Below are positions 43,463 to 53,593 of a DNA stretch of 64,000 bases, piece after piece. The number at the start of each line of letters is the position of its first letter. Within the stretch, counting starts at the first letter, position 1. The position numbers and the translations under genes were made by a program. Under the pieces are notes generated by a model. That model saw nothing but the letters and a program-made list of their open reading frames with translations. It was not told where the DNA came from and ran no database searches. The stretch is from Billgrantia desiderata (GTDB lineage: Bacteria; Pseudomonadota; Gammaproteobacteria; Pseudomonadales; Halomonadaceae): assembly GCA_011742915.1 (NCBI GenBank), contig JAAQTN010000008.1, positions 1-64,000 on the forward strand, written 5' to 3'.

Positions 43463-44442
43463 GACCGGGATCCCGAGGTTATCTTCACTCCCCAGGGGAA
43501 GCGGCCCACGTCGATGGTCTTGATCACCTCCAGCTTGTCCACGTCGATCACCGAGACGTCGCCGCTCACGCCGTTGGTGGTGAGCAGTGTCTTTTCATCC
43601 GGGCTGAGCGCTACCTGCCATACCCGGGCGCCCACCAGCAGGTAGTCGAGCACCTCGAAGGTCTGGGCATCCACCACGGCGATATGGTTAGCCGGGCCCA
43701 GGGCGACGAAGGCGTAGCGACCGTCGGAGGTGAGCTGGATGCCCACCGGCTGGACCCGGTCCTGATTCACCCCGGGGATGCGGAAGTCGATGGTGTGGAT
43801 CTCTTCGAGACTCTCGACGTCGATGATGTGCACGGTGCCGCCGATTTCCGCCGAGGCCCACAGCAGGGCGTCGTCACGGGTGAACTCCACGTGGCGCGGG
43901 CGGGAGCCGATGACGATGTTCTTCTCGATCTCGAAGGTCTCGGTGTTGATCCAGTGCAGCATGTTGGAGGTCTCGCTGGTGTTCACCGCCCAGCGGCCGT
44001 CGTGGCTCACCCCCATGCCTTCGGGCTCGATGCCGACCTCGATCTGGGCCAGCACGCGCTTGGTTTCCACATCGAGCACGGTGACCAGGGCATCGTCCTC
44101 GTTGGCGATGTAGAGATGCCGCCCGTTGGGGTGCAGGGCGAACTGCTCCGGGTCCTCGCCGGAAGGCAGGGTATCGATGACGCGGCGTGTGGCCAGGTCG
44201 ACCACCTGAACGGTGTCGTCGTCGCTGGCGCAGACATAGAGCAGGCTCTCGTCGGGGGAGAGCAGGATGCCGCGTGGGCGCTGGCCGACGGGGAAGGTGT
44301 CCACCACCTCCAGAGTGGCCATGTCGATCACCGAGATGGTGTGATCGCGCTCGTTGGAGACGTAGGCCAGACTCTGGGCCCACAGCGATGAGGAGAGGCC
44401 AAACATCAACACGGCGGCGGCAAGACGGATGGGGAGTTTCAT
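43459..44442 (-). CDS. PQQ-associated YVTN beta-propeller protein (PedB-like)
   Basis: This 327-residue exported protein has a signal peptide (ending near SSLWAQS, about residue 24) and seven YVTN-type repeats. Examples are LAYVSNERDHTISVIDMATLE, LLYVCASDDDTVQVVDLATRR split by loops, and LYIANEDDALVTVLDVETKR. It is a beta-propeller found in PQQ alcohol dehydrogenase clusters and is probably the periplasmic part of the ABC system. It does not carry the tryptophan-docking motifs of PQQ enzymes, so it is unlikely to be a dehydrogenase itself. Confidence 0.88.
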   Translation of the reverse strand: MKLPIRLAAAVLMFGLSSSLWAQSLAYVSNERDHTISVIDMATLEVVDTFPVGQRPRGILLSPDESLLYVCASDDDTVQVVDLATRRVIDTLPSGEDPEQFALHPNGRHLYIANEDDALVTVLDVETKRVLAQIEVGIEPEGMGVSHDGRWAVNTSETSNMLHWINTETFEIEKNIVIGSRPRHVEFTRDDALLWASAEIGGTVHIIDVESLEEIHTIDFRIPGVNQDRVQPVGIQLTSDGRYAFVALGPANHIAVVDAQTFEVLDYLLVGARVWQVALSPDEKTLLTTNGVSGDVSVIDVDKLEVIKTIDVGRFPWGVKITSGSRS

Positions 44443-44490
44443 TGTTCTGCTCCTGTAGTTAGGCAGGCAAGGAGATCGGCAGGCAAGGCG

Positions 44491-45675
44491 TCAGTCGCGC
44501 AGGCGACAGCGGCTTTCCGGACGGTCGTAGCCCAGGGTGTCTAGCTCGGTGTGCTGGTGAAGGAAGCCCTCGAACGGGGCCATGGCCACCAGGCTGTTGG
44601 GGTGAGCCAGCGGCACCGGCTGGCGCAGCTGGCCGTTCCAGTCGCGGAAGCTCAGCGGCCGGCCCTTGAAGGCGGCCAGCTCGAAGTCGTCGCCGAGCAG
44701 GTAGTCGCGCAGGATCTCCATGTCGGCGCTCTCGGTGCGCGTCACGGCTTCCCCCACGGCGCGTACCGCCGCCCAGGCGGCGTAGTCGGTGCCGGTCATG
44801 GGGCGCTCGGCCTGCTTGGCGAAGCGGTTCTGCAACTGCGCTGCCCCCCACGCCTCGATGGCCGGGTGCCAGGCATCCGGCGACATGCCCTGGGTGCCTA
44901 TCACCGGCCTGGGCAGCCAGGTGTTGAAGGGCACGAAGTCGCCGAAGTCGTTGCGCTCGTCGGCCACCACCACCACGTCGTAGTCGGGCCCCTGGGTGAA
45001 CAGCGGCAGCTCGGCGGAAGCGTTGCGGCGCATGTCGGCCTCGAAGGTCCACTCCTTGTCGGTGACCACGTTCAAGGCGAACTTCTGCGCCGAGCGGCGG
45101 AAGGCCTCGGCCCAGGCCCGGTCGTCGTCGGTTGTTCCGCTGATCAGAAACACCGAGCGCCAGCGGCGCACGTTCAACCACTGGGCCAGGGCATCGGTGA
45201 GCATGGCGTGGCTGGGGACGGTGTGCAGCAGATAGGGGGAGCACTCGTCGAGGCGCAGCGAGACGTCACGCGCGCCGGCATTGAACAGCAGGGCGCGCTC
45301 ACCGCCGATCTCGCTCGCCTTGCGCAGGGTCGTCGCCGGCACGTTCAGCACGATCAACTCGATGTCGGCGTCGAGCATGGCGGCCAGCGCTTCCAGCAGG
45401 GCGTCCTCACTGCCCAGGATGGCGCTCTCGAGTTGATAGTGCTGGCCGAGAAAGCGGCCGGTACTCAGGTTGTCGTTGATCGCCAGCTGCGCCCCCTGCA
45501 GGCCGGCGTCTTCGGGCTCGGGGGTCAGCCGGGCCAGCGCCGGGCCGCGGTCGGGCTGCCACTGCAGGTAGCCGAAACGCACCTCGAGCGTATCGGCCTG
45601 GGCCAGGGGGGCGAGCAGGCAGGTGGCGAGGAATACGCCGCCGGCCAGGCAACGGCTAAGCGGGGACTCTTTCAT
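44491..45675 (-). CDS. PQQ-associated periplasmic ABC substrate-binding protein (PedC-like)
   Basis: This 394-residue protein has a signal peptide (ending near LLAPLAQAD, about residue 27) and the branched-chain-amino-acid-type periplasmic binding fold. Segments such as LEALAAMLDADIELIVLNVPA, LLHTVPSHAMLTDALAQWLNVRRW and DYDVVVVADERNDFGDFVPFNTWLPRP are characteristic of the binding-protein family restricted to PQQ alcohol dehydrogenase systems. It is followed, 48 bases on, by the beta-propeller gene. It probably binds the cargo of the PedA-type ABC system. Confidence 0.86.
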   Translation of the reverse strand: MKESPLSRCLAGGVFLATCLLAPLAQADTLEVRFGYLQWQPDRGPALARLTPEPEDAGLQGAQLAINDNLSTGRFLGQHYQLESAILGSEDALLEALAAMLDADIELIVLNVPATTLRKASEIGGERALLFNAGARDVSLRLDECSPYLLHTVPSHAMLTDALAQWLNVRRWRSVFLISGTTDDDRAWAEAFRRSAQKFALNVVTDKEWTFEADMRRNASAELPLFTQGPDYDVVVVADERNDFGDFVPFNTWLPRPVIGTQGMSPDAWHPAIEAWGAAQLQNRFAKQAERPMTGTDYAAWAAVRAVGEAVTRTESADMEILRDYLLGDDFELAAFKGRPLSFRDWNGQLRQPVPLAHPNSLVAMAPFEGFLHQHTELDTLGYDRPESRCRLRD

Positions 45676-45707
45676 GATCGGCTCCTGTGGGGCAGTGAAA
45701 GGTCAGG

Positions 45708-46187
45708 TCACTGCACGATGAAGGTGCCGGTCACACCGCGCTCTTCCAGACCGGCGCAGGCCCATTCGTAGGTGCCAGGGCGAATGGGTACGAAGAACAG
45801 CTCCGCCTCGCCCTCCCGCTCGAACTCCAGCTCGGTGAGGGTGGGCGCCTTGATCTCGACGTTGCCCACCTCGATCTTGCGCAGCCAGGCGTTCTTGAAG
45901 AAGCCGGGCGCCACCCAGGCGCACTCCTGCATGCCGGTGGCCTCGATCACCAGGCGGTAGGACTGCCCGGTCTCCATGTGATGTTCGCGTACCGATACGC
46001 CGAGCATGCTCTCGCCGGTGCCGATCACCAGCCGTTCCAGGCGTTCGGGGCGGGTGGCGAGATCTCCGGCCGCCAGGGCCAGGGTCGAGGAGAGGCCCAG
46101 GGCCGCAGCGAGCAGTGCCAGGCCGAGCTGGCGGTGGGTAGGGCGCGTGGGGCGTGCGACCGGTGAGGTAAGGGGGGCGTCAGTCAT
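45708..46187 (-). CDS. Exported cupredoxin-like protein without copper ligands
   Basis: This 159-residue protein has a signal peptide (about residues 18-42) and a beta-sandwich-like sequence ending VPIRPGTYEWACAGLEERGVTGTFIV, which resembles the last strands of cupredoxins. In blue copper proteins that end carries Cys, His and Met. Here it has a cysteine but no matching histidine or methionine, so type 1 copper binding is unlikely. A second cysteine lies in MQECAWVAPG. It heads the PedC-PedA operon. The function is unknown. Start chosen at MTDAPLTS behind AAGGACAAC. Confidence 0.75.
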   Translation of the reverse strand: MTDAPLTSPVARPTRPTHRQLGLALLAAALGLSSTLALAAGDLATRPERLERLVIGTGESMLGVSVREHHMETGQSYRLVIEATGMQECAWVAPGFFKNAWLRKIEVGNVEIKAPTLTELEFEREGEAELFFVPIRPGTYEWACAGLEERGVTGTFIVQ

Positions 46188-46496
46188 GTTCGTTGTCCTT
46201 GTTGTCATGATGAGAGTTGTCGTGATGAGGGTTGTCGTGACGATCGTTCGTGTGAGGGATGTGGAGCAGTTCAGCACTTCACCCGCAGATGGCCCATGCC
46301 ACCATGGGGCCCTTGTGCTCCTCCCAAGGGCTTACGACGGGAGCAGGGCGGGAAAAGCGAACTACGACCAAGGAAGGAGGGGGAAGGGGCAAAAAGTGGC
46401 GATGCGGCTGCGCTGCGTTGTGACCAGACTCGACTCAGCTAGTCACCACCAGCCAGTCACTACAACGAGTCAATCACCACAAGAACAGGTGCTCCC
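46188..46496. promoter_or_regulatory. Divergent promoter region between the PedC operon and pedF, with 15-bp tandem repeats and a shared element
   Basis: No gene is seen in these 309 bases. Close to the minus-strand gene lie three tandem 15-base units, starting at 46203, 46218 and 46233, of the form GTTGTCGTGATGAGG with small changes. Nearer to pedF, TACGACCAAG at 46363-46372, followed by AGGAG, recurs at 49882-49891 before the alcohol dehydrogenase gene at almost the same distance from the start codon. It is a candidate regulator site or start region for the ethanol-oxidation genes. Confidence 0.45.
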
Positions 46497-46958
46497 ATGA
46501 ACCGCATGCCCCTTCCTGTCCTTTCTTCCGCCGTTCACGTCTCCCGACGCCTCGCCGGTGTGGCGCTGCTGGCCCTGTCGCTGGGCGCCGCCAGCGCTGC
46601 CCTGGGGCATGGCGACGTCACGCCCCAGGAGGTCGACACCAAGGGATTGCCCGACCTGGGCGAGGCGCCGCTGATGGAAAACCCCTTCCGTTCCGGCAAC
46701 CAGCACGCTGACCATTACGACGAGGCGGTTGCAGTCGGCGAGCGCGGTTACGCCGGCAACTGCGCCGTCTGTCACGGCATCCAGGCCATGTCGGGCGGTC
46801 TGACCCCCGATCTGCGCAACCTCGAGGAGTGGGACGACGAGTTCTATCTGCAGCGCGTGGTCAATGGCACCGAGCGGGGGATGCCGTCGTTCAAGTCCAA
46901 CCTCGATCAGACCGCCATCTGGGCGATCAAGACCTATATCGAATCGGTGACCCCCTGA
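46497..46958 (+). CDS. pedF: Cytochrome c-550 PedF
   Basis: This 153-residue protein has a signal peptide (to about residue 37) and one class I heme motif, CAVCH with C89, C92 and H93. A methionine ligand is likely in ERGMPSFKSNLD. The stretch GHGDVTPQEVDTKGLPDLGE is typical of PedF. It accepts electrons from the PQQ alcohol dehydrogenase in the periplasm. The gene order pedF, binding protein, SoxYZ-like, hydrolase, dehydrogenase, aldehyde dehydrogenase matches that around Pseudomonas putida pedF-pedI. Confidence 0.9.
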   Translation: MNRMPLPVLSSAVHVSRRLAGVALLALSLGAASAALGHGDVTPQEVDTKGLPDLGEAPLMENPFRSGNQHADHYDEAVAVGERGYAGNCAVCHGIQAMSGGLTPDLRNLEEWDDEFYLQRVVNGTERGMPSFKSNLDQTAIWAIKTYIESVTP

Positions 46959-47000
46959 GGGGCGCCCGCCGACCGATTTTCCGGGAAGGAGGAGCGCATC

Positions 47001-47993
47001 ATGGGCAAGCGCAACTGGATCAGCGTCCTGGCGGCGTCCGGCTGGCTGCTGCTGGCACCGCCAAGCGGTGCGGGCGAACTCTCGGCGGCAGCACTCGAAA
47101 CCGCCCACGAGGTGACGCGAAGCCAAGCCAGCGCCGAGCTGCTGCGGCGCCCTGCGCTGCGCGATCTGGATGAGGTCCTGGCATCGGGGCATATCAACAT
47201 CGGGCTCTACCAGGACTTTCCCCCTTACGCCTATCGCGACGAGCAGGGAGAGGCGCGCGGTATCGATGCCGAGATCGGCCGGGCCATCGCCGCCGGGCTG
47301 GGCGTGGAGTTTCGGCCTTTCTGGATCAAGCCAGGCAGCAGCCTGGGGCGGGATCTTGGCAACAGTGTCTCCCGCGGCCACTATCTGCGTCCCACTCAGG
47401 TGGCCGACGTGATGATGCGGGTGCCCTACGACCGCGACTTCTCCTACATGCGCGACTCCACCGGCGAGTACATCAACAAGAGCGTGGTGATGTTCGGCCC
47501 CTATCAGCGTGAGCAGTGGGACATCGCCTACGATGCCGGCCGGCTCGAGGGCGAGGTCACCCTGGGCAGCTTCCGCCAACAGCGCATCGGCGCGGAGTAC
47601 GACACCCTGCCGGCCACTTATCTGACGGCCACCATGGGCGGCCAGCTGCGCGATGGCGTACGCCATTACCGTGATGTGGGAGATGCCTTCGCCGCCATGG
47701 CCCGCGGCGAGGTGGCCGGGGTCATGGCCATGCGCGGCGAGCTCGAACATTATCTGGCGCAGTATCCGCAGCATGATTTCCGCCTCGCCGAGGCGGTGTT
47801 TCCGGGCATCTCCCGCCAGCAATGGGACATCGGCATGGCGGTGCGCGAAAGCCATCGCCAGCTGGGCTATGCCGTCGAGGCGATCGTCGACCGTGCGCTG
47901 CGCGAGGGCAGCCTGGGCGACATCTTTCAGGCCCATGCACTGGTCTACCGCATGCCCGACTTCTACGCCGAGATCCTCGGCCAGACGGAGTGA
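47001..47993 (+). CDS. Quinoprotein dehydrogenase-associated family 3 binding protein (PedG/XoxJ-like)
   Basis: This 330-residue periplasmic protein has a signal peptide (to about residue 25) and a family 3 solute-binding fold of the group associated with quinoprotein dehydrogenases (related to MxaJ/XoxJ). Typical parts are LASGHINIGLYQDFPPYAYRD, GIDAEIGRAIAAGLGVEFRPFW and ADVMMRVPYDRDFSYMRDSTGEY. In methanol systems such proteins help activate or assemble the dehydrogenase and are not transporters. It follows pedF and precedes the SoxYZ-like gene by a few bases. Confidence 0.87.
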   Translation: MGKRNWISVLAASGWLLLAPPSGAGELSAAALETAHEVTRSQASAELLRRPALRDLDEVLASGHINIGLYQDFPPYAYRDEQGEARGIDAEIGRAIAAGLGVEFRPFWIKPGSSLGRDLGNSVSRGHYLRPTQVADVMMRVPYDRDFSYMRDSTGEYINKSVVMFGPYQREQWDIAYDAGRLEGEVTLGSFRQQRIGAEYDTLPATYLTATMGGQLRDGVRHYRDVGDAFAAMARGEVAGVMAMRGELEHYLAQYPQHDFRLAEAVFPGISRQQWDIGMAVRESHRQLGYAVEAIVDRALREGSLGDIFQAHALVYRMPDFYAEILGQTE

Positions 47994-47998
47994 CGGCG

Positions 47999-48802
47999 AT
48001 GCCCCGCTTGCTACCCGAATCGTGCCGCTGCGTCTGGCTGCTGGCCCTGGCCTGGCTGACGGTCACGCCGGTGGCCGCCGAGGTGCCGGAGGATCCCTTT
48101 CGCTCACCGATGTGGGACTACAACCTGGCCCGCTACCTGGGTGAGGGGGCCGACATCCGCCACAGCGACACGGTGGTACTCAAGGCGCCGCCCTTCGCCG
48201 AGGATGCCACCCAGGTGCCGCTGACCGTCGATCTGTCGGCGTTTCCCCATGCCGTCCAGGAGGTGATCGCCTGGGTGGACCTCAACCCGGTGCCGCATCT
48301 CTTCACCCTGCGCCCAGAGGCGGCCGACATCCGCACGGTGGCGCTCAACTTCCGCATTCAACAGGCGTCCACCGTGCGCGCCGCGGTGCGTGACGACCAG
48401 GACACCTGGCACATCGGCAGCGTTCACGTCGAGGCGGCCGGCGGCGGGTGCACTGCGCCCAGCGCCACCGCCAGCAACCCCGACTGGGCGAACAGCTTCG
48501 GCCAGGTGCGCGGCGCCCTGTTCTCGCCGGCCGACGGCATGGCCGGTAGCCGGCTCAAGGCCCAGGTCATGCACCCCATGGATTCCGGCATGGTGGCCAA
48601 CATTCCCCGCTTCAACATCGAGAGCGTGGAGCTCCGCCACACGGCGAGCCAACAGCGCCTGGCCAGCATGTCGCTGTCGGAGTCCGCCTCGGAGAACCCG
48701 CTGTTCGTCTTCGACCTGGAGCACGACGACGCCCCGGCCGGCATCACCCTGCTGCTGCGCGACAATGGCGGCAACCTCATCGAAAGCCGCCTGGGGGGAT
48801 GA
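47999..48802 (+). CDS. Quinoprotein dehydrogenase-associated SoxYZ-like carrier
   Basis: This 267-residue exported protein has a signal peptide (to about residue 27) and a fused SoxY-SoxZ layout. The carrier cysteine is C151 in AGGGCTAPS at the junction. The SoxZ-like half contains MHPMDSGMVANIPRFNIESVEL. The family occurs next to PQQ alcohol dehydrogenases, and its true cargo is unknown. Its end overlaps the hydrolase gene by 4 bases. It differs from the fused SoxYZ at 18430 by the cysteine context and by having a Sec-type instead of a Tat-type signal. Confidence 0.86.
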   Translation: MPRLLPESCRCVWLLALAWLTVTPVAAEVPEDPFRSPMWDYNLARYLGEGADIRHSDTVVLKAPPFAEDATQVPLTVDLSAFPHAVQEVIAWVDLNPVPHLFTLRPEAADIRTVALNFRIQQASTVRAAVRDDQDTWHIGSVHVEAAGGGCTAPSATASNPDWANSFGQVRGALFSPADGMAGSRLKAQVMHPMDSGMVANIPRFNIESVELRHTASQQRLASMSLSESASENPLFVFDLEHDDAPAGITLLLRDNGGNLIESRLGG

Positions 48803-49749
48803 GCATGCGCCAAGTCCTGCTGCTGCTGGGCTGTCTGATGGTGGGGAATTTCACCGCCCATGCCGATGCCTATCGCTACTCTCTCGAGCCGCTGGAGATC
48901 GCCCCGGGTGTATGGGTCTTCGAAGGCGCCAGGGAGGATTTTGCCCGCGCCAATGGCGGCAATATCGTCAATACCGCCTTCCTCATCACCGAGGAAGGGG
49001 TGGTCGTGTTCGACACCGGGCCATCGCGTCGCTATGGCGAGCAGATGCGCGAAGCGATAGAGGCGGTGACCGCGCTGCCCATCACCCATGTGTTTCTCTC
49101 TCATCACCATCCCGACCACGTCTTCGGCAATCAGGCCTTCGATGCCGACAACCTCCACGCCCTGGAGGGAACGATTCGGCTTCTTACCGAGCAGGGCGGC
49201 GACTTCGCGGACAACCTCTACCGCGCGCTGGGCGACTGGATGCGCGGTACCGAGGTCGTACTGCCCACGCAAGTGGTGACCCCCGGGCGAGTGACGATCG
49301 GTGGCCGGGAGATCGAGCTGATCGCCATGAGCGGGCATTCGGGCGCCGATCTGGTGCTGTTGGATCATACGACCGGTGTGCTGTTGGCCGCCGACATGGT
49401 GTTTTACCAACGTGCACCGACCACGCCGCACACACCGGGGATCGACGTCTGGCGTGAGGAGCTGCGTACGCTGGAAGCGCTCGATTTCCGCTATCTGGTG
49501 CCCGGTCATGGGCCGGTGGTGGAGGGAACGGAACCCTTCGAGCAGATGCACGACTATCTCGCCTGGCTGGACGACACCCTGCGCAGTGCCGCCGGCGCCG
49601 GCATGACCGCAAGCGAGGTCATGGCACTGCCGATTCCCGAACGATTCGATGAAATTGCCGTGGCTCGCCACGAGCTGATGCGCAGCGTGGTGCACCTCTA
49701 CGGGCGCTATGAGCTGGAGGCACTCGAACTGATTTCCGAAGGAGGATGA
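48799..49749 (+). CDS. Quinoprotein relay system zinc metallohydrolase
   Basis: This 316-residue protein has a signal peptide (to about residue 23) and a metallo-beta-lactamase fold with the metal motif SHHHPDHVFGN. Further ligand histidines are in MSGHSGADLVLLD and LVPGHGPVVEG. It belongs to the hydrolases that accompany the SoxYZ-like carrier in PQQ systems (related to SoxH). It may release a group from the carrier cysteine, but this is inferred from co-occurrence. It precedes the dehydrogenase gene with a terminator in between. Confidence 0.86.
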   Translation: MSMRQVLLLLGCLMVGNFTAHADAYRYSLEPLEIAPGVWVFEGAREDFARANGGNIVNTAFLITEEGVVVFDTGPSRRYGEQMREAIEAVTALPITHVFLSHHHPDHVFGNQAFDADNLHALEGTIRLLTEQGGDFADNLYRALGDWMRGTEVVLPTQVVTPGRVTIGGREIELIAMSGHSGADLVLLDHTTGVLLAADMVFYQRAPTTPHTPGIDVWREELRTLEALDFRYLVPGHGPVVEGTEPFEQMHDYLAWLDDTLRSAAGAGMTASEVMALPIPERFDEIAVARHELMRSVVHLYGRYELEALELISEGG

Positions 49750-49798
49750 CACCACACCGACCCCGATTCATTGCCGTTTCTTGTCGCGCATGGCTCTT

Positions 49799-49840
49799 GC
49801 CACTTCTCTTCCTGTCAGCAGGAAGGCGGGTGGCTTTTTT
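49799..49840 (+). terminator. Rho-independent terminator after the metallohydrolase gene
   Basis: An outer stem GCCAC/GTGGC encloses an inner TTCCTG/CAGGAA stem with a TCAG loop and is followed by six T (49835-49840). It separates the pedF operon from the dehydrogenase, which then needs its own promoter in 49841-50027. Confidence 0.7.
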
Positions 49841-49881
49841 GCATTCTCAGGGTCATTTTTCACTCAGGAGCCGGGGAGTAT

Positions 49882-49891
49882 TACGACCAAG
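49882..49891 (+). promoter_or_regulatory. TACGACCAAG element upstream of the PQQ alcohol dehydrogenase
   Basis: TACGACCAAG followed two bases later by AGGAG repeats the element at 46363 before pedF. It lies 146 bases before the dehydrogenase start, against 134 bases for pedF. It is a candidate binding site of the LuxR-type regulator or part of a shared promoter. Confidence 0.4.
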
Positions 49892-50027
49892 TGAGGAGAG
49901 CATGTCGTCCCTGTTGGCCATGGCTGGCCCGTAACACATGACACACATTGAGTCGTGAAGCGCCTGGCAGGAGCGGCGCTGGAGCGAATAACAATCCTGT
50001 TGACCTACTGCCCCTCCGGAGAGCGTC

Positions 50028-51806
50028 ATGACTCAGTCATTTCCCATCGGCAAGCTGTCTCGACCGTTTGCCCTGACGGCCCTTGCCCTGGCCATTTCCG
50101 CCCAGGCCCAGGCCGTCACCTTCGACGACATGCTCAACGACCATCTCACCACCGATCAGGTGGTCACCAATGGCATGGGCCTGCACGGCCAGCGCTACAG
50201 CCCGCTGACGACACTCAATACCGACAACGTTCATCAACTCAGGCCGGTGTGGGCCTTCTCCTTCGGTGGCGAGAAGCAGCGGGGCCAGGAGTCCCAGCCG
50301 CTGGTCAAGGACGGCGTGATGTACGTGACCGGCTCCTACTCGCGTATCTGGGCGGTGGATGCCTATACCGGCGAGGAGATCTGGCAGTACGAGGCGCGTC
50401 TGCCGGATGGGATCATGCCCTGCTGCGACGTGGTCAACCGCGGTGCCGCCATCTATGGCGACAAGGTCTATTTCGGCACCCTGGATGCACGTCTGGTGGC
50501 GCTGGACCGCGAGACCGGGAGGGTGCAGTGGATCAAGCGCGTGGCCGACTACCAGGCGGGCCACGCGATTTCGGCGGCACCCATCGTGATCGACGGCAAG
50601 CTGATCACCGGGGTGGCCGGCGGCGAGTTCGGCGTGGTGGGCACGATCTTCGCCTTCGATGCCGAGACCGGCGACGAGCTGTGGACCCGACCGGTGATCG
50701 AGGGCCACATGGGCTACGTCTACGAGAACGGCGAAGCGGTAGAGAACGGCATCACCGGCGGCGAGGCCGGACTGACCTGGCCGGGCGACATGTGGCAGCA
50801 GGGCGGCGGCGCCCCCTGGCTGGGCGGCTTCTACGACGCCGACACCCATACCCTGCTGATCGGCACCGGCAACCCGGCGCCGTGGAACTCTCACCTGCGT
50901 CCCGGCGACAACCTCTACAGCTCCTCGCGGCTGGCCATCGACCCCGACGACGGCAGCATCAAGTGGCACTTCCAGGCCACGCCCAACGACGGCTGGGACT
51001 ACGACGGCGTCAACGAGGTGATCTCGTTCGACTACGAGGAGAACGGCAGCGTGATCAAGGCGGCGGCCACGGCAGATCGCAACGGCTTCTTCTACGTGCT
51101 GAACCGTGAAAACGGCGAGTTCATTCGCGGCTTCCCCTTCGCCGACAAGATCACCTGGGCGGAAGGCCTGGACGAGAACGGCCGGCCGATCTTCAACCCC
51201 GCAGGGCGACCGGGCAATCCGGCGGATGTGGCGGATGAGCGAGGCGAGTCGGTGCAGGCCTATCCGGCCTTCCTGGGAGCCAAGAACTGGAACCCCATGG
51301 CCTACAGCCAGGACACCGGCCTTTTCTACATCCCCTCCAACGAGTGGATGATGGATATCTGGAACGAACCGGTCTCCTACCGCAAGGGGGCGGCCTACCT
51401 GGGCGCGGGCTTCACCATCCGGCCCGCCAACGACGACTACATCGGTGTGCTGCGGGCGGTCGATCCGCGCACCGGCGAAGAAGTCTGGCGGCATGAGAAT
51501 CGCGCCCCGCTGTGGGGCGGCGTGATGACCACCGCCGGCAACCTGGTCTTCACCGGTACGCCGGAGGGCTATCTCAAGGCATTCGATGCCGTCACCGGCG
51601 AGGAACTGTGGGGCTTCAACACCGGCTCCGGCGTGGTCGGTACGCCCATCACCTGGGAGATGGATGGCGAGCAGTACGTCTCGGTGGTATCCGGCTGGGG
51701 CGGTGCGGTGCCACTGTGGGGCGGCGAGGTGGCCGAGGTGATCAAGAACTTCAACCAGGGTGGCATGCTGTGGACCTTCAAGCTGCCGCGTGAGTACGCG
51801 CAGTAA
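50028..51806 (+). CDS. pedH: PQQ-dependent alcohol dehydrogenase, lanthanide-type (PedH-like)
   Basis: This 592-residue periplasmic enzyme has a signal peptide (to about residue 29) and the eight-bladed quinoprotein propeller. The vicinal disulfide is C132-C133 in MPCCDVVN. The catalytic region reads [11 protein letters not shown] with catalytic D324 and a second aspartate, D326, two residues later. Calcium enzymes have Ala, Ser or Thr at that place, while lanthanide enzymes (XoxF, PedH) have Asp. It oxidises short-chain alcohols with PQQ and passes electrons to PedF. Gene order equals that of pedH in Pseudomonas putida. No second, calcium-type paralogue is seen in the window. Confidence 0.9.
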   Translation: MTQSFPIGKLSRPFALTALALAISAQAQAVTFDDMLNDHLTTDQVVTNGMGLHGQRYSPLTTLNTDNVHQLRPVWAFSFGGEKQRGQESQPLVKDGVMYVTGSYSRIWAVDAYTGEEIWQYEARLPDGIMPCCDVVNRGAAIYGDKVYFGTLDARLVALDRETGRVQWIKRVADYQAGHAISAAPIVIDGKLITGVAGGEFGVVGTIFAFDAETGDELWTRPVIEGHMGYVYENGEAVENGITGGEAGLTWPGDMWQQGGGAPWLGGFYDADTHTLLIGTGNPAPWNSHLRPGDNLYSSSRLAIDPDDGSIKWHFQATPNDGWDYDGVNEVISFDYEENGSVIKAAATADRNGFFYVLNRENGEFIRGFPFADKITWAEGLDENGRPIFNPAGRPGNPADVADERGESVQAYPAFLGAKNWNPMAYSQDTGLFYIPSNEWMMDIWNEPVSYRKGAAYLGAGFTIRPANDDYIGVLRAVDPRTGEEVWRHENRAPLWGGVMTTAGNLVFTGTPEGYLKAFDAVTGEELWGFNTGSGVVGTPITWEMDGEQYVSVVSGWGGAVPLWGGEVAEVIKNFNQGGMLWTFKLPREYAQ

Positions 51807-51869
51807 GAGGGGGCGAAAGCGTTGCCCGCCGGGCCGCAACCGGGCCCGGCAGGCTACTACCAAAGGCCA

Positions 51870-51898
51870 CCCCATCCTCCTTCAAATGAAGTATGGGG
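51870..51898 (+). other. Hairpin between the dehydrogenase and aldehyde dehydrogenase genes
   Basis: CCCCAT (51870-51875) pairs with ATGGGG (51893-51898) around an inner CTTCA/TGAAG stem. It lacks a T-tract, so it may be a weak terminator or processing site in the 248-base gap, which otherwise shows only a promoter-sized space. Confidence 0.5.
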
Positions 51899-52054
51899 CA
51901 GGCCTTCAAAGGGTATCTACACTGGCTACAAGACTCGCTTCCTGGCGGGTCGGTCGAGTGAGCCGGGGCAGTACCCGACAGCACCGACGGCCCGAAAGCA
52001 AGCAGCCTTTCTCTGCATTGCCGAGCAAGAACAACTCAATCAGGAGCTAGCATC

Positions 52055-53575
<1,521 letters not shown>

Positions 53576-53593
53576 GCCAGCATGTCGTGAACC

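Noticed and set aside
46203..46247. Possible CRISPR-like array
   Set aside because: The units are 15 bases, directly adjacent, without spacers, and no cas genes are present.
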